Shown in pieces: positions 10,955-23,009 of a stretch of DNA of 64,000 nt. This stretch comes from Paraphysomonas bandaiensis (Eukaryota; Chrysophyceae), in assembly GCA_965644295.1 (NCBI GenBank), contig CBFFRP010000277.1, forward strand, positions 62,001-126,000. Reading direction: 5' to 3'. The position numbers and the translations under genes were made by a program. The number at the start of each line of letters is the position of its first letter. Positions within the stretch are counted from its first letter, which is position 1. A model generated the notes under the pieces. It was not told the origin of the DNA, did not search any database, and saw only the letters and a list, made by a program, of their open reading frames with translations.

Positions 10955-12670
10955 ATGACTACAACTAACCCTCTTAACAATGCCACGACGGAATCCACAC
11001 CTACTTCATTTTGTGTGGATTGTGACTTGCCGCCTGCGGTTGGGCATTCTTCACGAGAAGAAGGAGCTAAGAGTCGCTCTGTGAGTTTAGAGTCTGATAT
11101 GAATACGGCGTCTGTGTTTTCTTGTTTCTGTAATTTGGCGAACACTATTCTTGGGAGCGGAATGCTGGGGTAACTGTTGTATTACCTACTACGATTTATT
11201 GTTTATGCTGTGGTGTAGATTGCCATATGCTTTTGCGCATACTGGCTGGGTACTGGGATCGCTGTTGATAGTGCTGTGTGGCATATCCAGCGCTTTTTCC
11301 CTGCACACTTTGGCCCTTTGTGCTATGACTATTCCTGGCCCGTCATCGTTCTACCGCGTCGGCCATGCAGCCATGCCTCAACTCACTTTAGCAATTGACT
11401 TTGCAGTGGCAATTAAGTGTTTTGGCGTGGCTACGTCATATCTGATTGTTATCGGAGATTTAATGCCTGACGTAATGGAGCATTTGGGTGCCAATTCCTT
11501 TTGGCAAGATCGTCACGTCTGGGTAGTGATTGGGTTCATTGTTGTAGCCCCTCTATCTTGTCTGCGCAATCTGGATTCACTTAAGTTCACTTCGTTTGTG
11601 TCAATCGTTTTTGTCGCTTTCCTGACGATGTTAATTATCCTCTATTCCTGTGACGTTCCTGATCTCGACCCTTGTGCTGATGTAGACGACAACGACACAT
11701 GCGTAGGAGATAAAGGGAACGTAACTCTTACAATGCAGACGTTGCGTGTGCTCTCGATATTTGTCTTTGGGTTCACATGCCAGCAGGTGAGATTATGTGC
11801 ATACCGTACTCTGCTGTAGTCTCTCCTGATTCAATTTTGCTCATCGTGTGGCAGAATATTTTTGCTGTTTGCAACGAACTGCGAAATCGCACTCCGTCTC
11901 GGGTGAATATGGTCATTGCTGCTGCTATAATGACTGCGATTGTGCTGTACTTGACGGTTGCGTGTTTTGGATACAGCACATATGGTGAAGAGGTTGAGTC
12001 TGACATTCTTGTAAATTATCCGGGTGCGTTGATAAATTAATCCCTGTTCTTTGTGACACTCTACTGTTACAATCAGAAAACTATTTGACTAGCACTGCTC
12101 GTCTGTTTGTTTCACTTCTGGTTGCCTTTTCTTACCCGTTACAGGTATGCACTCAGACTTACATTTATGACTATATATAGAACGATTACCCTGTACTAGA
12201 ACATGTTGTTCACCATTTTCTACAGGCTCACCCATCAAGGCGCTGTATCTTGACGCTTATGGCTGCATTTGATAATGACAAAGATGAACCTAGTCTTCAC
12301 GTTCAGACTATGCGATATGTCGGAGTGACGGTGGGAACTCTACACTGTCGTCATTTCTGGACGTCTTATAGCGTTTGATACAGGTTGGGTTTCTCGGCCT
12401 CTCTCTTATAATCGGGTTGACCGTTTCTGATTTGGGAGTCGTTCTCTCGCTTGTAGGAGCTACTGGTATTGCATCTACTATGTTCTTTGTATTCTGTAAT
12501 AAACTTGCTTTGAAGGCTCAACGATAGTGTCCTACATTTTACCGGGATTCTTTTACTATCTTATTTTCAAAGATTTGGAGGGGCCGGTGTGGAAGAGGAA
12601 CTTGGCATTGGCACAAGGAATACTGGGGCTTATTATTATCCCAGTGTGCTTGACTTTCATCTTCGTATAG
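10955..12670 (+). CDS. SLC38/AAAP-type amino-acid transporter
   Basis: Seven exons: 10955-11169, 11219-11786, 11855-12023, 12077-12144, 12226-12330, 12384-12465, 12528-12670. All joins keep phase and give 449 aa. Introns are 49-81 nt. The N-terminus is hydrophilic. Transmembrane segment 1 carries the family motif NTILGSGMLGLPYAFAHTGW, followed by about ten more hydrophobic segments. YILPGFFYYLIFK in the last third is also typical. An extracytosolic loop (near residues 230-250) has Asp/Cys residues and an N-glycosylation site (NVT). The family moves neutral amino acids with sodium or protons across plasma or vacuolar membranes; substrate and location are not readable here. An in-frame upstream ATG at 10829 exists, but the added residues look non-coding. 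Confidence 0.88.
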
Positions 12671-12770
12671 GAGTAATGATTGCCACTACAGTAGGTACGC
12701 TGATTCAGATTTACTAGCCTGTGGACAATATTTTGTTTAGAATTGTTACATTGGTTGTCAATGTGTAATA

Positions 12771-12818
12771 AAATTTCCCAAACGTTTCTATATGAGTAAA
12801 CGTATGACTGGGAAATTT
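12771..12818 (+). terminator. Hairpin in transporter 3' flank
   Basis: An imperfect inverted repeat (AATTTCCCA...AACGTTT / AAACGT...TGGGAAATT), with AATAAA overlapping its start, lies about 100 nt after the stop codon. It is a possible 3'-end-processing region. Function is inferred from position only. Confidence 0.3.
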
Positions 12819-12939
12819 TTTGTAAGGGTTCTCAGTAATTCAAGACGCCGGGTAATTACACCTTTATACTATTTCATACCGCATACTTTCTTCGTTCTCT
12901 GTTTTCCTTCCACAGATAAGAGGAATTTGTCGTCTATAT

Positions 12940-13520
12940 GTAGTTACATTTAACCGCGCTAATAAGAAGGCTATATCATCCCGCGCTCATATTTGAAACG
13001 GGGGCGAGAAGCCCAAATTTAAAATTAAAAAAATAATAAAATTTGGACAAGGGACGCCTTATCAGGTTAAATTGTAGCTTATCCTCATAAGCTGTAGCAT
13101 GCTCGCTGCTAAAGGTCCTAGGTGCTTCCTGATCAAAATTAAGAAAACAAATTGTTTCAAATCAATGGGATCTATACATAAGCTAAGAGGATGGTAATTG
13201 TACTACAATAACTCAAAAAAATAAATCCCCAAATTTCAATGATTGCCACAACAGATGACCCCCTCACAGAAGGATACTGAGGAAACACCAATATTTGTTA
13301 TGATAAATGTAAAAAATTGTAGTTGCACGAGGCATTTTGTTTCATTCTCATCATCACCGCCAACAATGTCGGACTCGCAATAACGTTAGCCGCATATATA
13401 GCCAGCAGATAGTTTTCTGCCCACTCAGAGCCAAACGATTGTGTGGTACAAGGGACACTAGTTAGTGTCACTTGTGTAGACGTCTATTGACCTTGACGAA
13501 TAAACAGGCATCCGGGAATG
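12940..13520 (-). repeat. Inverted copy of the 660-1640 repeat
   Basis: 13380-13520 matches the reverse complement of about 660-870 (the words gacgtctac, gtgtcccttgtaccacac and gagtgggcagaa are shared). 12940-13330 matches the reverse complement of about 1190-1640. The two copies therefore bracket the first gene block in opposite orientation. Confidence 0.55.
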
Positions 13521-13861
13521 TATTAAAATATACTTGTAGTAACACAGTATTGACGGAATTACGTTAAGAGGGATATAGTGAAATTATGATGTTGTAGCAC
13601 TGTGATTGAGGAACCACGTCAATCACCAACACCAACATTCTGTTCTACAAATCGTATCTTTAACAGCTACTATATTTTAAGTTTCTCTGTATACTATTAA
13701 TAGCTACTCCTATATTGTACTACAAGTTTGCCACAGAGTGCCTGTAAAGTTGCATGAACATTGTTGTCTAATATTGTTTAGAGTTTCTTCGGAGTATAGA
13801 GGAGATACTATATTCTACATTATCTTAATAACTCTCATATCTATATATAGCAGTACAGACA

Positions 13862-14293
13862 GGTCATTAATGGAATACCATTAATGGCAAATTAATGGTA
13901 GTCCAGTTCCCGGCAATTATAATGACATTAATTAATATTAAAATATGGATCTTATTCTAGTATATTCTGTATATGTCACTTGAAGACAATGTACGAGAAT
14001 ACAGTGAAATATAGTGATGTGCAAATGCTGTGATGATATTGAGAAACTGAAATAGTTTGATCTTTCAAGATATGTTAAGTAACGAGAGGTTCGCATATGT
14101 AGGATATTATGCACGGATTAAAATGAGTTAGTGTTGGTTATCACAACTTCGTGTAAACGATATTAATAAATCTATCTAGTCTTACGACAAATAAATTCTC
14201 TCTGTGATCTAGCTTAAAATGAGCAATTTCCAATAATTAAAAATGTCCCGGCAAATATAATATGGCCCATTAATGGTTACCAGCAGGCCCTGC
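13862..14293. mobile_element. Putative MITE with ATTAATGG-rich ends
   Basis: The ends are rich in ccattaatgg/attaatggcc and carry an inner cccggcaa word on both sides in opposite orientation. The right end closes with caggccctg. The stretch near 13880-13930 is almost identical, inverted, to 56190-56250. No coding capacity. The ends resemble hAT-type CAGGGC termini, but no clean target duplication was identified. Confidence 0.35.
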
Positions 14294-14399
14294 TTTGTAG
14301 TTGTGTATATTCTGTATTTCTTTGCTACATAAAATACAGGATAGCTACTAGCAATAGCTTCAAAAAATACGCACGTAGGAGCGGATTGTAGTTCAATAG

Positions 14400-15720
14400 A
14401 ATGGACCCACTTGACGTGAATCCGGGGTATTGAGCTGCCTACTGAAGTCAACAAGCATTCGGGCCAGTTCACCTTAAGGACAGATAGTTAAAGTGGTTGA
14501 ACCTTTGTACTTGCCATGACACGCAAGCAGCTTTTGTAGCGCTAAATAGTAGGAAATTATCAGGTTTAAGCACTACTAGTTAGTTTAAACTACATTAGTT
14601 GACACTTACACATAACATACCTATTGCTAATAATCGGACATTCACTACAGCAAACTAAGGAGGGAATATAACTTGGAGTGTTTAATGATTTTGATATAGT
14701 CATCATAGTGGTTTCCTAAAATTGTGTATTATGATAACCACACAAATGACTATAAGTTAGAAGGTGGTTTCTGTTCGAACCAATATTGCAATGGAATGTC
14801 AATCTCAGCCCGATAGTAATCATAGTAGTGAAATAGAAAATTATTGACTGTATAAAAATATCTAAGATTGTATGGAAATGATTGGTAGTTGTGATAATAT
14901 TGATTATTGGCCATTTTTAACAATAATAATTAAGATCGTTGAGTAAAAAGTTTATAGTAATTAAAATAGATAGACTCTTTATTATTATTGTGTGTGTTGT
15001 CATCTAAAACATGTTAACAAACATGATAATTTATTTCGTTCATGTGAACCACCGCTCAACTTCCGTATCTTGAATCGTCATGATCCAATACTTCAGTTTC
15101 ACAGTTATAGCTATATATTATAGAATCTTTGACTACGTATTACTGTTTTTCACATTGTATTTTACGTATTCAACAGTACTATCTTAGAGAGCCATACATA
15201 TTCCAACAGATAACATGAAAATGGCGATGAACAATGAATGATAAGTGATATTGATTATAGTTTAACTCGTATTTGTTGCTAATTTATATATCAAGCATTG
15301 AGTATTGAGTATGAATTACGTTCAGTTAATTAACCTTTACCATCCTATTATGTCGATCAATGAATACCGTAAACACCTAGTCATTGTAAACTGAAAATAT
15401 GTATTATTAAATGACTAGTTTTTACAACCGCTTAACTAGGGTTTTACACCAATTTTGGTGTGACTAGGAAATTACACCAATATGACTAGGTCCAATAATA
15501 GATCCCCACATTTACTAGGGATTAGCTTTGTAGTGTTATACAGTATAACTTATGCTAAATATATGGCGTATTGCGTAGGCATATGAAGCATTAAATGGCA
15601 CAGGTCCACCAATAAAAAATGTTTTAACATCTTACAAGGCCAAGTTGCAATAAGCGCACGCACGCTAAGCTACAGGGTTAAGGAATTATCATAATGGAGT
15701 AAAAAATTCAGCACAACCCC
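14400..15720. other. Intergenic repeats between transporter and RAD23 genes
   Basis: 14400-14600 is an inverted partial copy of the dispersed repeat (ccggggtattg, caagcagctt, agcgctaaat). 14800-15350 has weak, ordered similarity to the copia LTR. The remainder is AT-rich with no gene I can support. Confidence 0.4.
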
Positions 15721-17364
15721 TTAGAACCCAAAACCAGCCCCCCCACTGTCCTCAGCGCTCCAACCCTCAAGTAGTAGATTCGCTGCTAAGGCTTCGTTCT
15801 TATCACAGGCAATAAATGCCGCGACCGCATCTTGCTGATCAAATCCGAGCTCTACTAGCCGATTAACTGAGTTCATTTCTTCATCCGTAAGTCTGATGAC
15901 ATTGGTACCGGGAGGCATTCCACCTATTCCTCCTCGTCCATCCCTTGCTTCGGTCATTATCCTCTCGAGCTGCTCGGGTGGGAGGGACGCAAGCATTTGA
16001 GAGAATGCCTGGAGTTGCTCAGGAGTCATTCCAAGGCTCTGGGCAGCCCGCTCACGCTGATCGGGGGGAAGCGCTTGGATCATCTGAACCAATTGCATAG
16101 GATTAGGCGCTTCTCCACCTGGCAAAATATGGGGTCAGTTACAGAACAACGTAGAAATTCATGTACACTAAAGTGTTCTGTAAATTCACAAATGCGTGAC
16201 ATATATAATATGAATGGGAACAAATACGCATCCCATACTACACTACTTTGTGAATACCTGCTCCAGGCATACCCATACCTATCCCTCCCTGCTGTTGCTG
16301 AGCAGGTGGATCCTCTGTGATAGGCTCATTCATCATGCTTAGAAATTCAGACTGGTTAGCATGGATGAGACGTAGGAGGTCGGGATTTTGTTGCCCTGTA
16401 AGTTTGTTACAAGGAAAAACACAAAAGTCTGTGGTAGACCAACCTATACCCTCCAAAACCTGTCCTAATGATGCAGGGTTCTGCTGTACCAATCTGCGGA
16501 GTTGATTCAGTTGGGGATGTCTGCGAAGCTCCTCTATGCCTGACAATCCTGTACCAGCAGAAGCTTGACCAGAGGCAGGAGACGGCTGCCCAGCAGGGGC
16601 AGCTGTCTGGGCTTGATCAGGAATACCGTTCATCAGGTATTCCACTGCAAGACCGCTGTTTCCCATTGCGGCACGAAGAGCAGCCTAAAATATACGAGAT
16701 ATAATAAGCAAAGTATTGTGTTAGGTGTGACAAAACTGCAGTGTTATTGAATGTCTGGCTATGTGAGAAGTGTATACCTGAGCTTCCTCTTCCGGAAATC
16801 CCATATCTGTGAGTTGCTTAATAGTCTCCGGAGGGAAATCTGTGGTGGGGGCTGTAGCTCCAGTCGATGTAGCTAGGGTTTACAAAATGTATTAGTTACG
16901 CCGATCGGTCGTGTTTCATTTCAATACCTGGAGACGATGCGGCGGGAGCTGGTGGCACTTGGGAACCAGGAGCAGCTGCGGCCATTCCAGTTGAAGCAGG
17001 CATCGCAGGGGCTGCAGGAGCAGGGGAAGAAACAGGCGCAGGGTTTGCAGCAGCAGGAGCGGGAGTAGGCTTCGGTTTAGCAGCCTCTTTCGTCAACATA
17101 CACACAATAAACTCATTCTCTGAAATTCCTGTTTCGCTGATGAGTGTATTATCTTTCAATACTTTGCCTGCGTGTATTAACTTCTGTCTAGCTGCGGGCA
17201 TTTCTGCCTTCTCAATTGCAATTTTCTCTTTGACGCCGCCCACAGAATCTGATGGCTCGACATCGACTGAAAACTGATCTCCTTTTAAGGTTTTTATAGT
17301 AATTTTCTGTATATTGTATATAGGAGTGAGCGGCACATGACATATCATATTCAAAACATACCAT
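15721..17364 (-). CDS. RAD23: UV excision repair / proteasome shuttle protein RAD23
   Basis: Six exons: 17364-17362, 17306-16928, 16872-16778, 16684-16444, 16395-16258, 16118-15721; 417 aa. The first coding exon is just the ATG. Domains in order: ubiquitin-like (residues 1-77), Ala/Pro linker, UBA1 (about 140-180, ETIKQLTDMGFPEEEAQ), XPC-binding domain (about 213-272, LRRLVQQNPASLGQVLEGIGQQNP) and UBA2 at the C-terminus (about 370-410, LVELGFDQQDAVAAF). The order and length match RAD23 rather than ubiquilin/DSK2, which lacks the second UBA and has STI1 repeats. RAD23 stabilises XPC/RAD4 in nucleotide excision repair and carries ubiquitylated proteins to the proteasome. It is divergently paired with the CXC gene at 17917, with TACAGCAGTA between them. 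Confidence 0.95.
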
Positions 17365-17668
17365 AGTTCCACAATAATTAGCGTTACAATATGTAATATA
17401 TGACTCTTAATGCTTTAATTGTGTTTGGAACATCATCTACACGATTATCAGTATATGTATATGTATATGGGAGTATAGGAGTATAGGTATAGTACAGTGT
17501 CGTATAGAGGCGGGGACTCTGTCCAAGGAGAATGCCACACAAAAGCAATGAAAGTGAAAGAAAATATGAGTATAAAACCAACCACAGGAGTACGATTACG
17601 TATAAGAAAACTGAAAACACGCACCATATGTTGAATCTTGAGACGCCACTTTCAGTTTGATATCAAAG

Positions 17669-17678
17669 TACAGCAGTA
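17669..17678. promoter_or_regulatory. TACNGCNGTA promoter-proximal motif
   Basis: TACAGCAGTA lies in the 552-bp divergent region between the RAD23 ATG (17364) and the CXC-protein ATG (17917). Confidence 0.4.
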
Positions 17679-17916
17679 CATATAAATCAGTACAAGGGAC
17701 TTTGGCTGGTCTGCTGTGGGAAAATGATGGATATTTTTACGAAAAGGGGTAAAAAAATCACCATTTATACTGCATACCCCTTTATTACTGTGTACTCTGA
17801 AAACTCTAATATGCAGTATCCTTTTCGAACCTGAAATATACGGTGGTGTATTAATTCGAACATGAGTACGGTTTGAACAAGCAAACATAGATGTATAGTT
17901 TAAAATATGTGTATAT

Positions 17917-19521
17917 ATGGTGCCAGCCTCATCCATCGGTGTTAGCCCAGTTGTTAATCCTTTGGCACCGAACATGTTACCAGATCAACTGACCAGATTT
18001 GGACTGACAAGCGACAACAGCGATAAGAAAAACACACGTATATGTAACTGCAAGAGGTCGAACTGCTTAAAGGTAAATCACGTGGGATATGTAGCTATCA
18101 GTTTAATCAAGTGGTATTAGTTGTATTGCGAATGCTTTGCCAGTGGGGCATATTGTCAACCGGGAACTTGTAATTGTAATAACTGTCTAAACAACGTTAA
18201 AAACAACGACTCCAGAAGAGAGGCTGTTGACGCCACGCTTGAAAGGAACCCCAATGCATTTCGATCGAAAATTTTCATAACAGAGACTGATGGAGGAGAC
18301 ACATCGACAAAGCATCACAAAGGGTGTCACTGTAAAAAGAGTTATTGCTTGAAAAAGTAAACTGTGATGTGGGATGATGGCTGCATATAATTTATTTTAG
18401 GTATTGTGAATGCTATCAAGGTGGAGTTGTGTGCTCGGAAAAATGCAGATGCCATGACTGCAGAAATTATACTGGGTCCACGTATTTGCTGGAAGCTGTA
18501 CAAAAAACCCAACAGAAAGATCCCGTTGAAGGTGAAACTACCAACGATTCTAATAATGAGGAAGGCAACAGGTGGTGTCCGTACAGTACTGATATGTCGT
18601 GATTTGTCATTGCAGAGGGAGTAGTTATATAAAGACAAATAGTCATTTATCGCGATCTGTTGAAAATAGTAGTGGGGGAGAGTTTCTGTCCGATACGACC
18701 TTGCAAATGGTATAGCCCAGAATGAGAGAGTACCTGATATAATCGTACTTGTGTATAGATATGTAAGTCGGTTCAGGAGGAGTACAATAAGGGGGCGAAA
18801 TCGGCAAAGAAGAGGCCGTTTAGCGACACTGAGGAGAACGCCACCGCCACCCGGTCAGATATTAATAGTTCTTCTGCATCTGACGATATACGACCTTCGC
18901 AGTCGTTGAAAACGATAGCTGTGGACTCATTTTCTGAGTCTCTTCGTGGTTTGCTTGTATCATCACTGGCCTCAACCCTGTCGCCTGATATGGTGAGTGG
19001 GATTGTATCTCTAAGCCTTATCAGCCCTATGAAGTCTCAAAGCTTACAGTCTGGAGGTGATATCGGAACCACCTTGTCGTTAAATAATCAAGGTATTTTT
19101 TTTGTGTGTAGTCATCAATTATTAACTTCGCCGCATGCACTTAGCCCCTCAGGTTCATCGACCTACTTCTCCAAGTCATCAATCACATGGTGATAGTTTA
19201 ACACAAAGTCAAAACGAAAACAGCGATGCATCCTCACAGTGTCACACACAAGTGGGTGAGGGACAGCGCACTGAAGGAACACAAAATTCTGGGAATGACG
19301 CGTCATGCAGCCAAAATTGTGGTCCATCAATCGCACCATTATTGTCTAATTCAAGCGGGCCTAGCGCCCGGTCGGCCATTCCGGAGTCTAGCATCGAGAA
19401 TATGCCATCATTACTAGGAAAGAGTTCCCTAACGCTGGAGCCTACAGTATCCATGCAGCAGATGGAGGCCCAAGCGACTCACTGGATGAAACAGCAATGT
19501 AAGTATTCAGATTTAAAATAA
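17917..19521 (+). CDS. TSO1/LIN54-like CXC-domain DNA-binding protein
   Basis: Six exons: 17917-18072, 18121-18356, 18401-18571, 18616-18709, 18759-19092, 19145-19521; 455 aa. Introns are 44-52 nt. Two CXC repeats are clear. The first runs about residues 43-77 ([10 protein letters not shown], then [17 protein letters not shown]). The second runs about 121-157 ([15 protein letters not shown], then [10 protein letters not shown]). The [10 protein letters not shown] linker between them is the classic CRC spacer. The Tyr before each CEC matches the DNA-contacting Tyr of LIN54. Such proteins bind CHR elements (TTYGAA-like) in DREAM/MuvB-type cell-cycle complexes. The C-terminal half is Ser/Gln-rich and lacks recognisable domains. 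A consensus donor (GTAAGT) at 19500 precedes the stop, so the true 3' end may be spliced further on. Confidence 0.85.
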
Positions 19522-20530
19522 ACTCAACGCAAGCTTATATCTTGCCACTCTATTATGTTACTTATATATTATTCGAAGTTGTGTTGCACAATGATGTAAT
19601 TTGTGGCATCTATTGTACCTAACGTAATATAATCAATTGTGTATGAGAATATCTGTGCTGATTTTTAACATTCCTCTAATATACAAGAAATTTAGTAATT
19701 ACATGTCAATGTTGTACATAGCAAAGGTACCAGTGCTTTGTGTCGTGAGTATATTGCTATGTATTAATGTTTTGCTATTGTTGTATGTTGTAGTTACATC
19801 AATTGCATCGACACGCCCAAACTTTACATATATTGTTCCCTGACCCTTGTAGATTCTTCTGTGTGTCAGAGGTGCTGTTATTCAAGTAACCATTTAAACG
19901 AATATATTTTGATCAACACTTGTTTAGGAAACAATACACTTCAGTAGTCAATAGTAAGCTTGCTTTCAATCAATAGTATTCCAACTATAAAGTATACTAC
20001 TATCATCACCTAAATACATGCGCTTATTTTTATTTTAGTTCTATTCTTCAAGATCACATGTGTTGAGTTCTGGTGAATGATATGTTGTACATTGTTCAAT
20101 TGAAGTGAGCCAATAGTGGATAAGTATGTAATAGCTTTTTTCTTATACGATATGCACTGTCTACTATATACACTACTTATGTTACTCAAGCATTATTTGT
20201 TATGTTACAGCACAATTTTTGTCGTCTACAGTCTGAACCGCCAACTATAGCTCAATCTTTCAAATATCTACAGAAACTTTTGTCTTAAGAACTAGAGAGA
20301 CAGATTGGGTGTACGTATAAATTGCTTGCCATATTCGTGCTTCGCATTTGAACGCTACAAGGCATAAGATATTTCCCGGTACACGTATTTCAAAACGAAA
20401 TCATCATTGTCTTACCGAAACAATATGACTAGCCAAGAGTAACATATTGTAATTACTAAATTGAATTAAATGACCTCGGTAGCCAAATTAGATCAAATTA
20501 GGCAAGGGATACTGAAAACCACCAGTTGCA
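19522..20530. other. Intergenic, no gene seen
   Basis: AT-rich sequence between two convergent genes. I see no conserved ORF or repeat that I can name. Possible downstream exons of the CXC gene cannot be excluded in its first 200 bp. Confidence 0.4.
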
Positions 20531-20930
20531 CTACTTATCCAAATTCATGAGGTACACTTCCATATTCTTTCCGTTGTTCTCACATACCCAACTGGCCCAC
20601 CTGGGATCTTCAATGGAAGGAATACCGTCTACATTCCCAGAAACTGGCTCAGAAACTTTTTTCTCTCCACTGAGAGCATACGACACCAGAAAGTACAGAG
20701 AGGTATAAATTCCAACAGCCAAAAACATTGCCTGAATATATTACAGCATGGTTATAACGACATTCATAAATTATTGGATGCAATACCTGATCTTCCGCAT
20801 TGTAGTAATTTACAAGCTGAGGAAAAAATGCATCACTACGAGCCTTGTGCTTGTACTTAGAAGCCATGTGCCTGACCGTGTTTTTCCTCAACACCTGACT
20901 AGGAACCTTTCTTGCAAATTGAGAGAACAT
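20531..20930 (-). CDS. Small single-pass membrane protein, probably mitochondrial
   Basis: Two exons, 20930-20787 and 20731-20531, with a 55-nt GT-AG intron; 114 aa. The N-terminus (MFSQFARKVPSQVLRKNTVR) is basic, free of acidic residues and rich in Ser/Arg, as in mitochondrial presequences. One hydrophobic segment (AMFLAVGIYTSLYFLVSYAL) follows the splice, then a polar tail ending NLDK. Size and layout resemble small accessory subunits of respiratory complexes or ATP synthase, but I do not recognise the family. An internal Met (residue 22) is an alternative start. Confidence 0.6.
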
Positions 20931-22219
20931 CGTCTGTATATTAAAGAAGACTAGGACTGAAGCTGTAGTATAATAGCTTGGTATTAAATATTAATGGCTG
21001 CCTTAGTGAACAATTGCATAGCAGTGTATTGATGTGATGTTACATTACTGCCACTGCCAGCGCACTCACACATACCCACACATAGGACGTGTTTTTTAGG
21101 CTTTTTTTGGTCGTTGCTAGACACAATACACAACAGCAGCAACGTATCTTTAAAAGACAAGGTAGTCTGAAAGATCACTGAAATTACCAAAAACTGAAAT
21201 ATATAATACGTAGAAAATACAATACGAACATACGCCTATATATCATTCCGACGAGAATGATCCCAATTAAAGCAACTGGAACTGGACTAGAATAGCATGA
21301 ATCGAGGCACACAGGACATATAAAGCGTACTAACACTAATATACGGATGTATGTTTCACTTAACAAGTACATTGATGTTGCCGTTCTTGCAATGAAATCG
21401 ATCGCTTACATTTCCACGATGCAACTCTCCTGTCAGCATAGCATATATCTCGCATGTTGATATAGTACGACATATACATACGATATGTCATTGTGTGGCA
21501 AATAAGAAGACATCAGTACGTCAAGATATTGGATATATCAATTCTGGTTAATGTCAGATCATCAGATATCTGATATCACATGTCACTGCTTGGATATAAA
21601 TATATCGGTATAGGACAGCTAGCACTCTGGAGTGATTAAGCCATACCTCAAGACATGGGGATGGATATATCGTTATTGAAGCCGTTTTATGGCCGAGCTA
21701 TAGTTCTCCGGTGAGGCTCTATCGAACATACTTATTGGTAACAAGGTTTAAACTAGAATGAGTAATTTAAATGTATTTGGAATATACTTATTTCCCCGAT
21801 TACTCATAGTAGGCAGTAAGATTGGTTTCTGTTTTATTATTAGGAGCCTTATAAAGATCTAAATAGCTTATAAAGGTATAATTAATCGTAGGCTGATGTA
21901 TAAAATATACGTCTACAATGAGAGTATAGGTATCATATAATATATAGATGTCAGTGTGCGTAATAGTAGTGAAATAATATATCTTAGTTCCGTTTGGTTT
22001 TGCTTAAAAAGAACCAAGCGTTAAACATGATACTAAAAAGATATTATTATTGCCGCTGTTATGGAAATACCATATGTTAAGTTCTGACTAGGTAAAAGGG
22101 GGCCTCACACAATATAATGCTGGTATTTCAATTCGAAAGTGTATACCAATGTCGATGTCTCCTATCCAGTAACGGTGCAAAGCTCACACCTCTGATAGTG
22201 ATACAAATATTGTATGGCG
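20931..22219. other. Intergenic, AT-rich
   Basis: No supported gene. Several short palindromic ATATC words occur between 21400 and 21680. Nothing else stands out. Confidence 0.4.
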
Positions 22220-23009
22220 CAGGGATAGGGAACAATATATTGTATTGCAATACATTGTACAATATATTGCAATATATTGAAAAATATATTGATTGGTGAA
22301 ATATTCCATCAATACTGTTTCTGTTAAAGTAGCTCACAATACTATTTCAATATATTGCAATCAATATTATGGTAGTCATATAAGAGAATTTTCTCAACGG
22401 TAGGGTGAAAAATGGATATAAATAACCGAGAAATTGATTACAACATTACAAAGGATAATGAAGCTGATGTTGACTATGCGACTAAAAATCTTCAGTCAAA
22501 AAATCAAGAAACGTAGAGATCCACGAGTCATTAACGGTTGCCTGGCCCTGGTATGTACTTTCAATACATGGGAACGTCTGTTCAGCAGAGCGAAACATAT
22601 TATATCAGTGTTGCGCAAAAGTATCCATCCATCTTAATATATATGCTGTTGTTTCTGAAAGCTATTCGACAGTTATGGCCGGATACTAGCATATTTCAAT
22701 TAATTCTGTGGATGAATATGGTGATGTTGACGTCACCGATGATGGCTCAGAGGATGAGGACGAGGTGGATTTTTAGTAGCTATAAGCAGCAGTTGGTTTG
22801 GTTGTCATGTGATCTTAATGACTAATACTAAAAATGAAATCTACGGATGTGTTTACCTACTGATTAGTCATACTAATATATTGCAATACATTGAAAATAT
22901 ATTGCAATATATTGTAATGGTATTGTAGGACCGATTTAAAAAATCCATCAATACTATTGATGAAACGCTATCTAACAATAGTATTGCAATATATTGTTCC
23001 CTATCCCTG
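22220..23009 (+). mobile_element. Degenerate hAT transposon
   Basis: Terminal inverted repeats CAGGGATAGGGAACAATATA(TTG), 23 bp, lie at 22220-22242 and inverted at 22987-23009. GTATGGCG (8 bp, the hAT duplication length) lies directly left (22212-22219) and again at 23016-23023, six bases beyond the right end. The interior has a broken transposase C-terminus: ERLFSRAKHIISVLRKSIHPS at about 22570-22637, then, in another frame, MLLFLKAIRQLWPD at about 22640-22683. Together these are the hAT dimerisation region with a frameshift. Internal copies of caatatattg add further palindromes. Confidence 0.7.

Noticed and set aside
10648-11145. 165-aa minus-strand frame overlapping the transporter start
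   Set aside because: It is antisense to a well-supported exon and to the divergent promoter, and shows no family feature.
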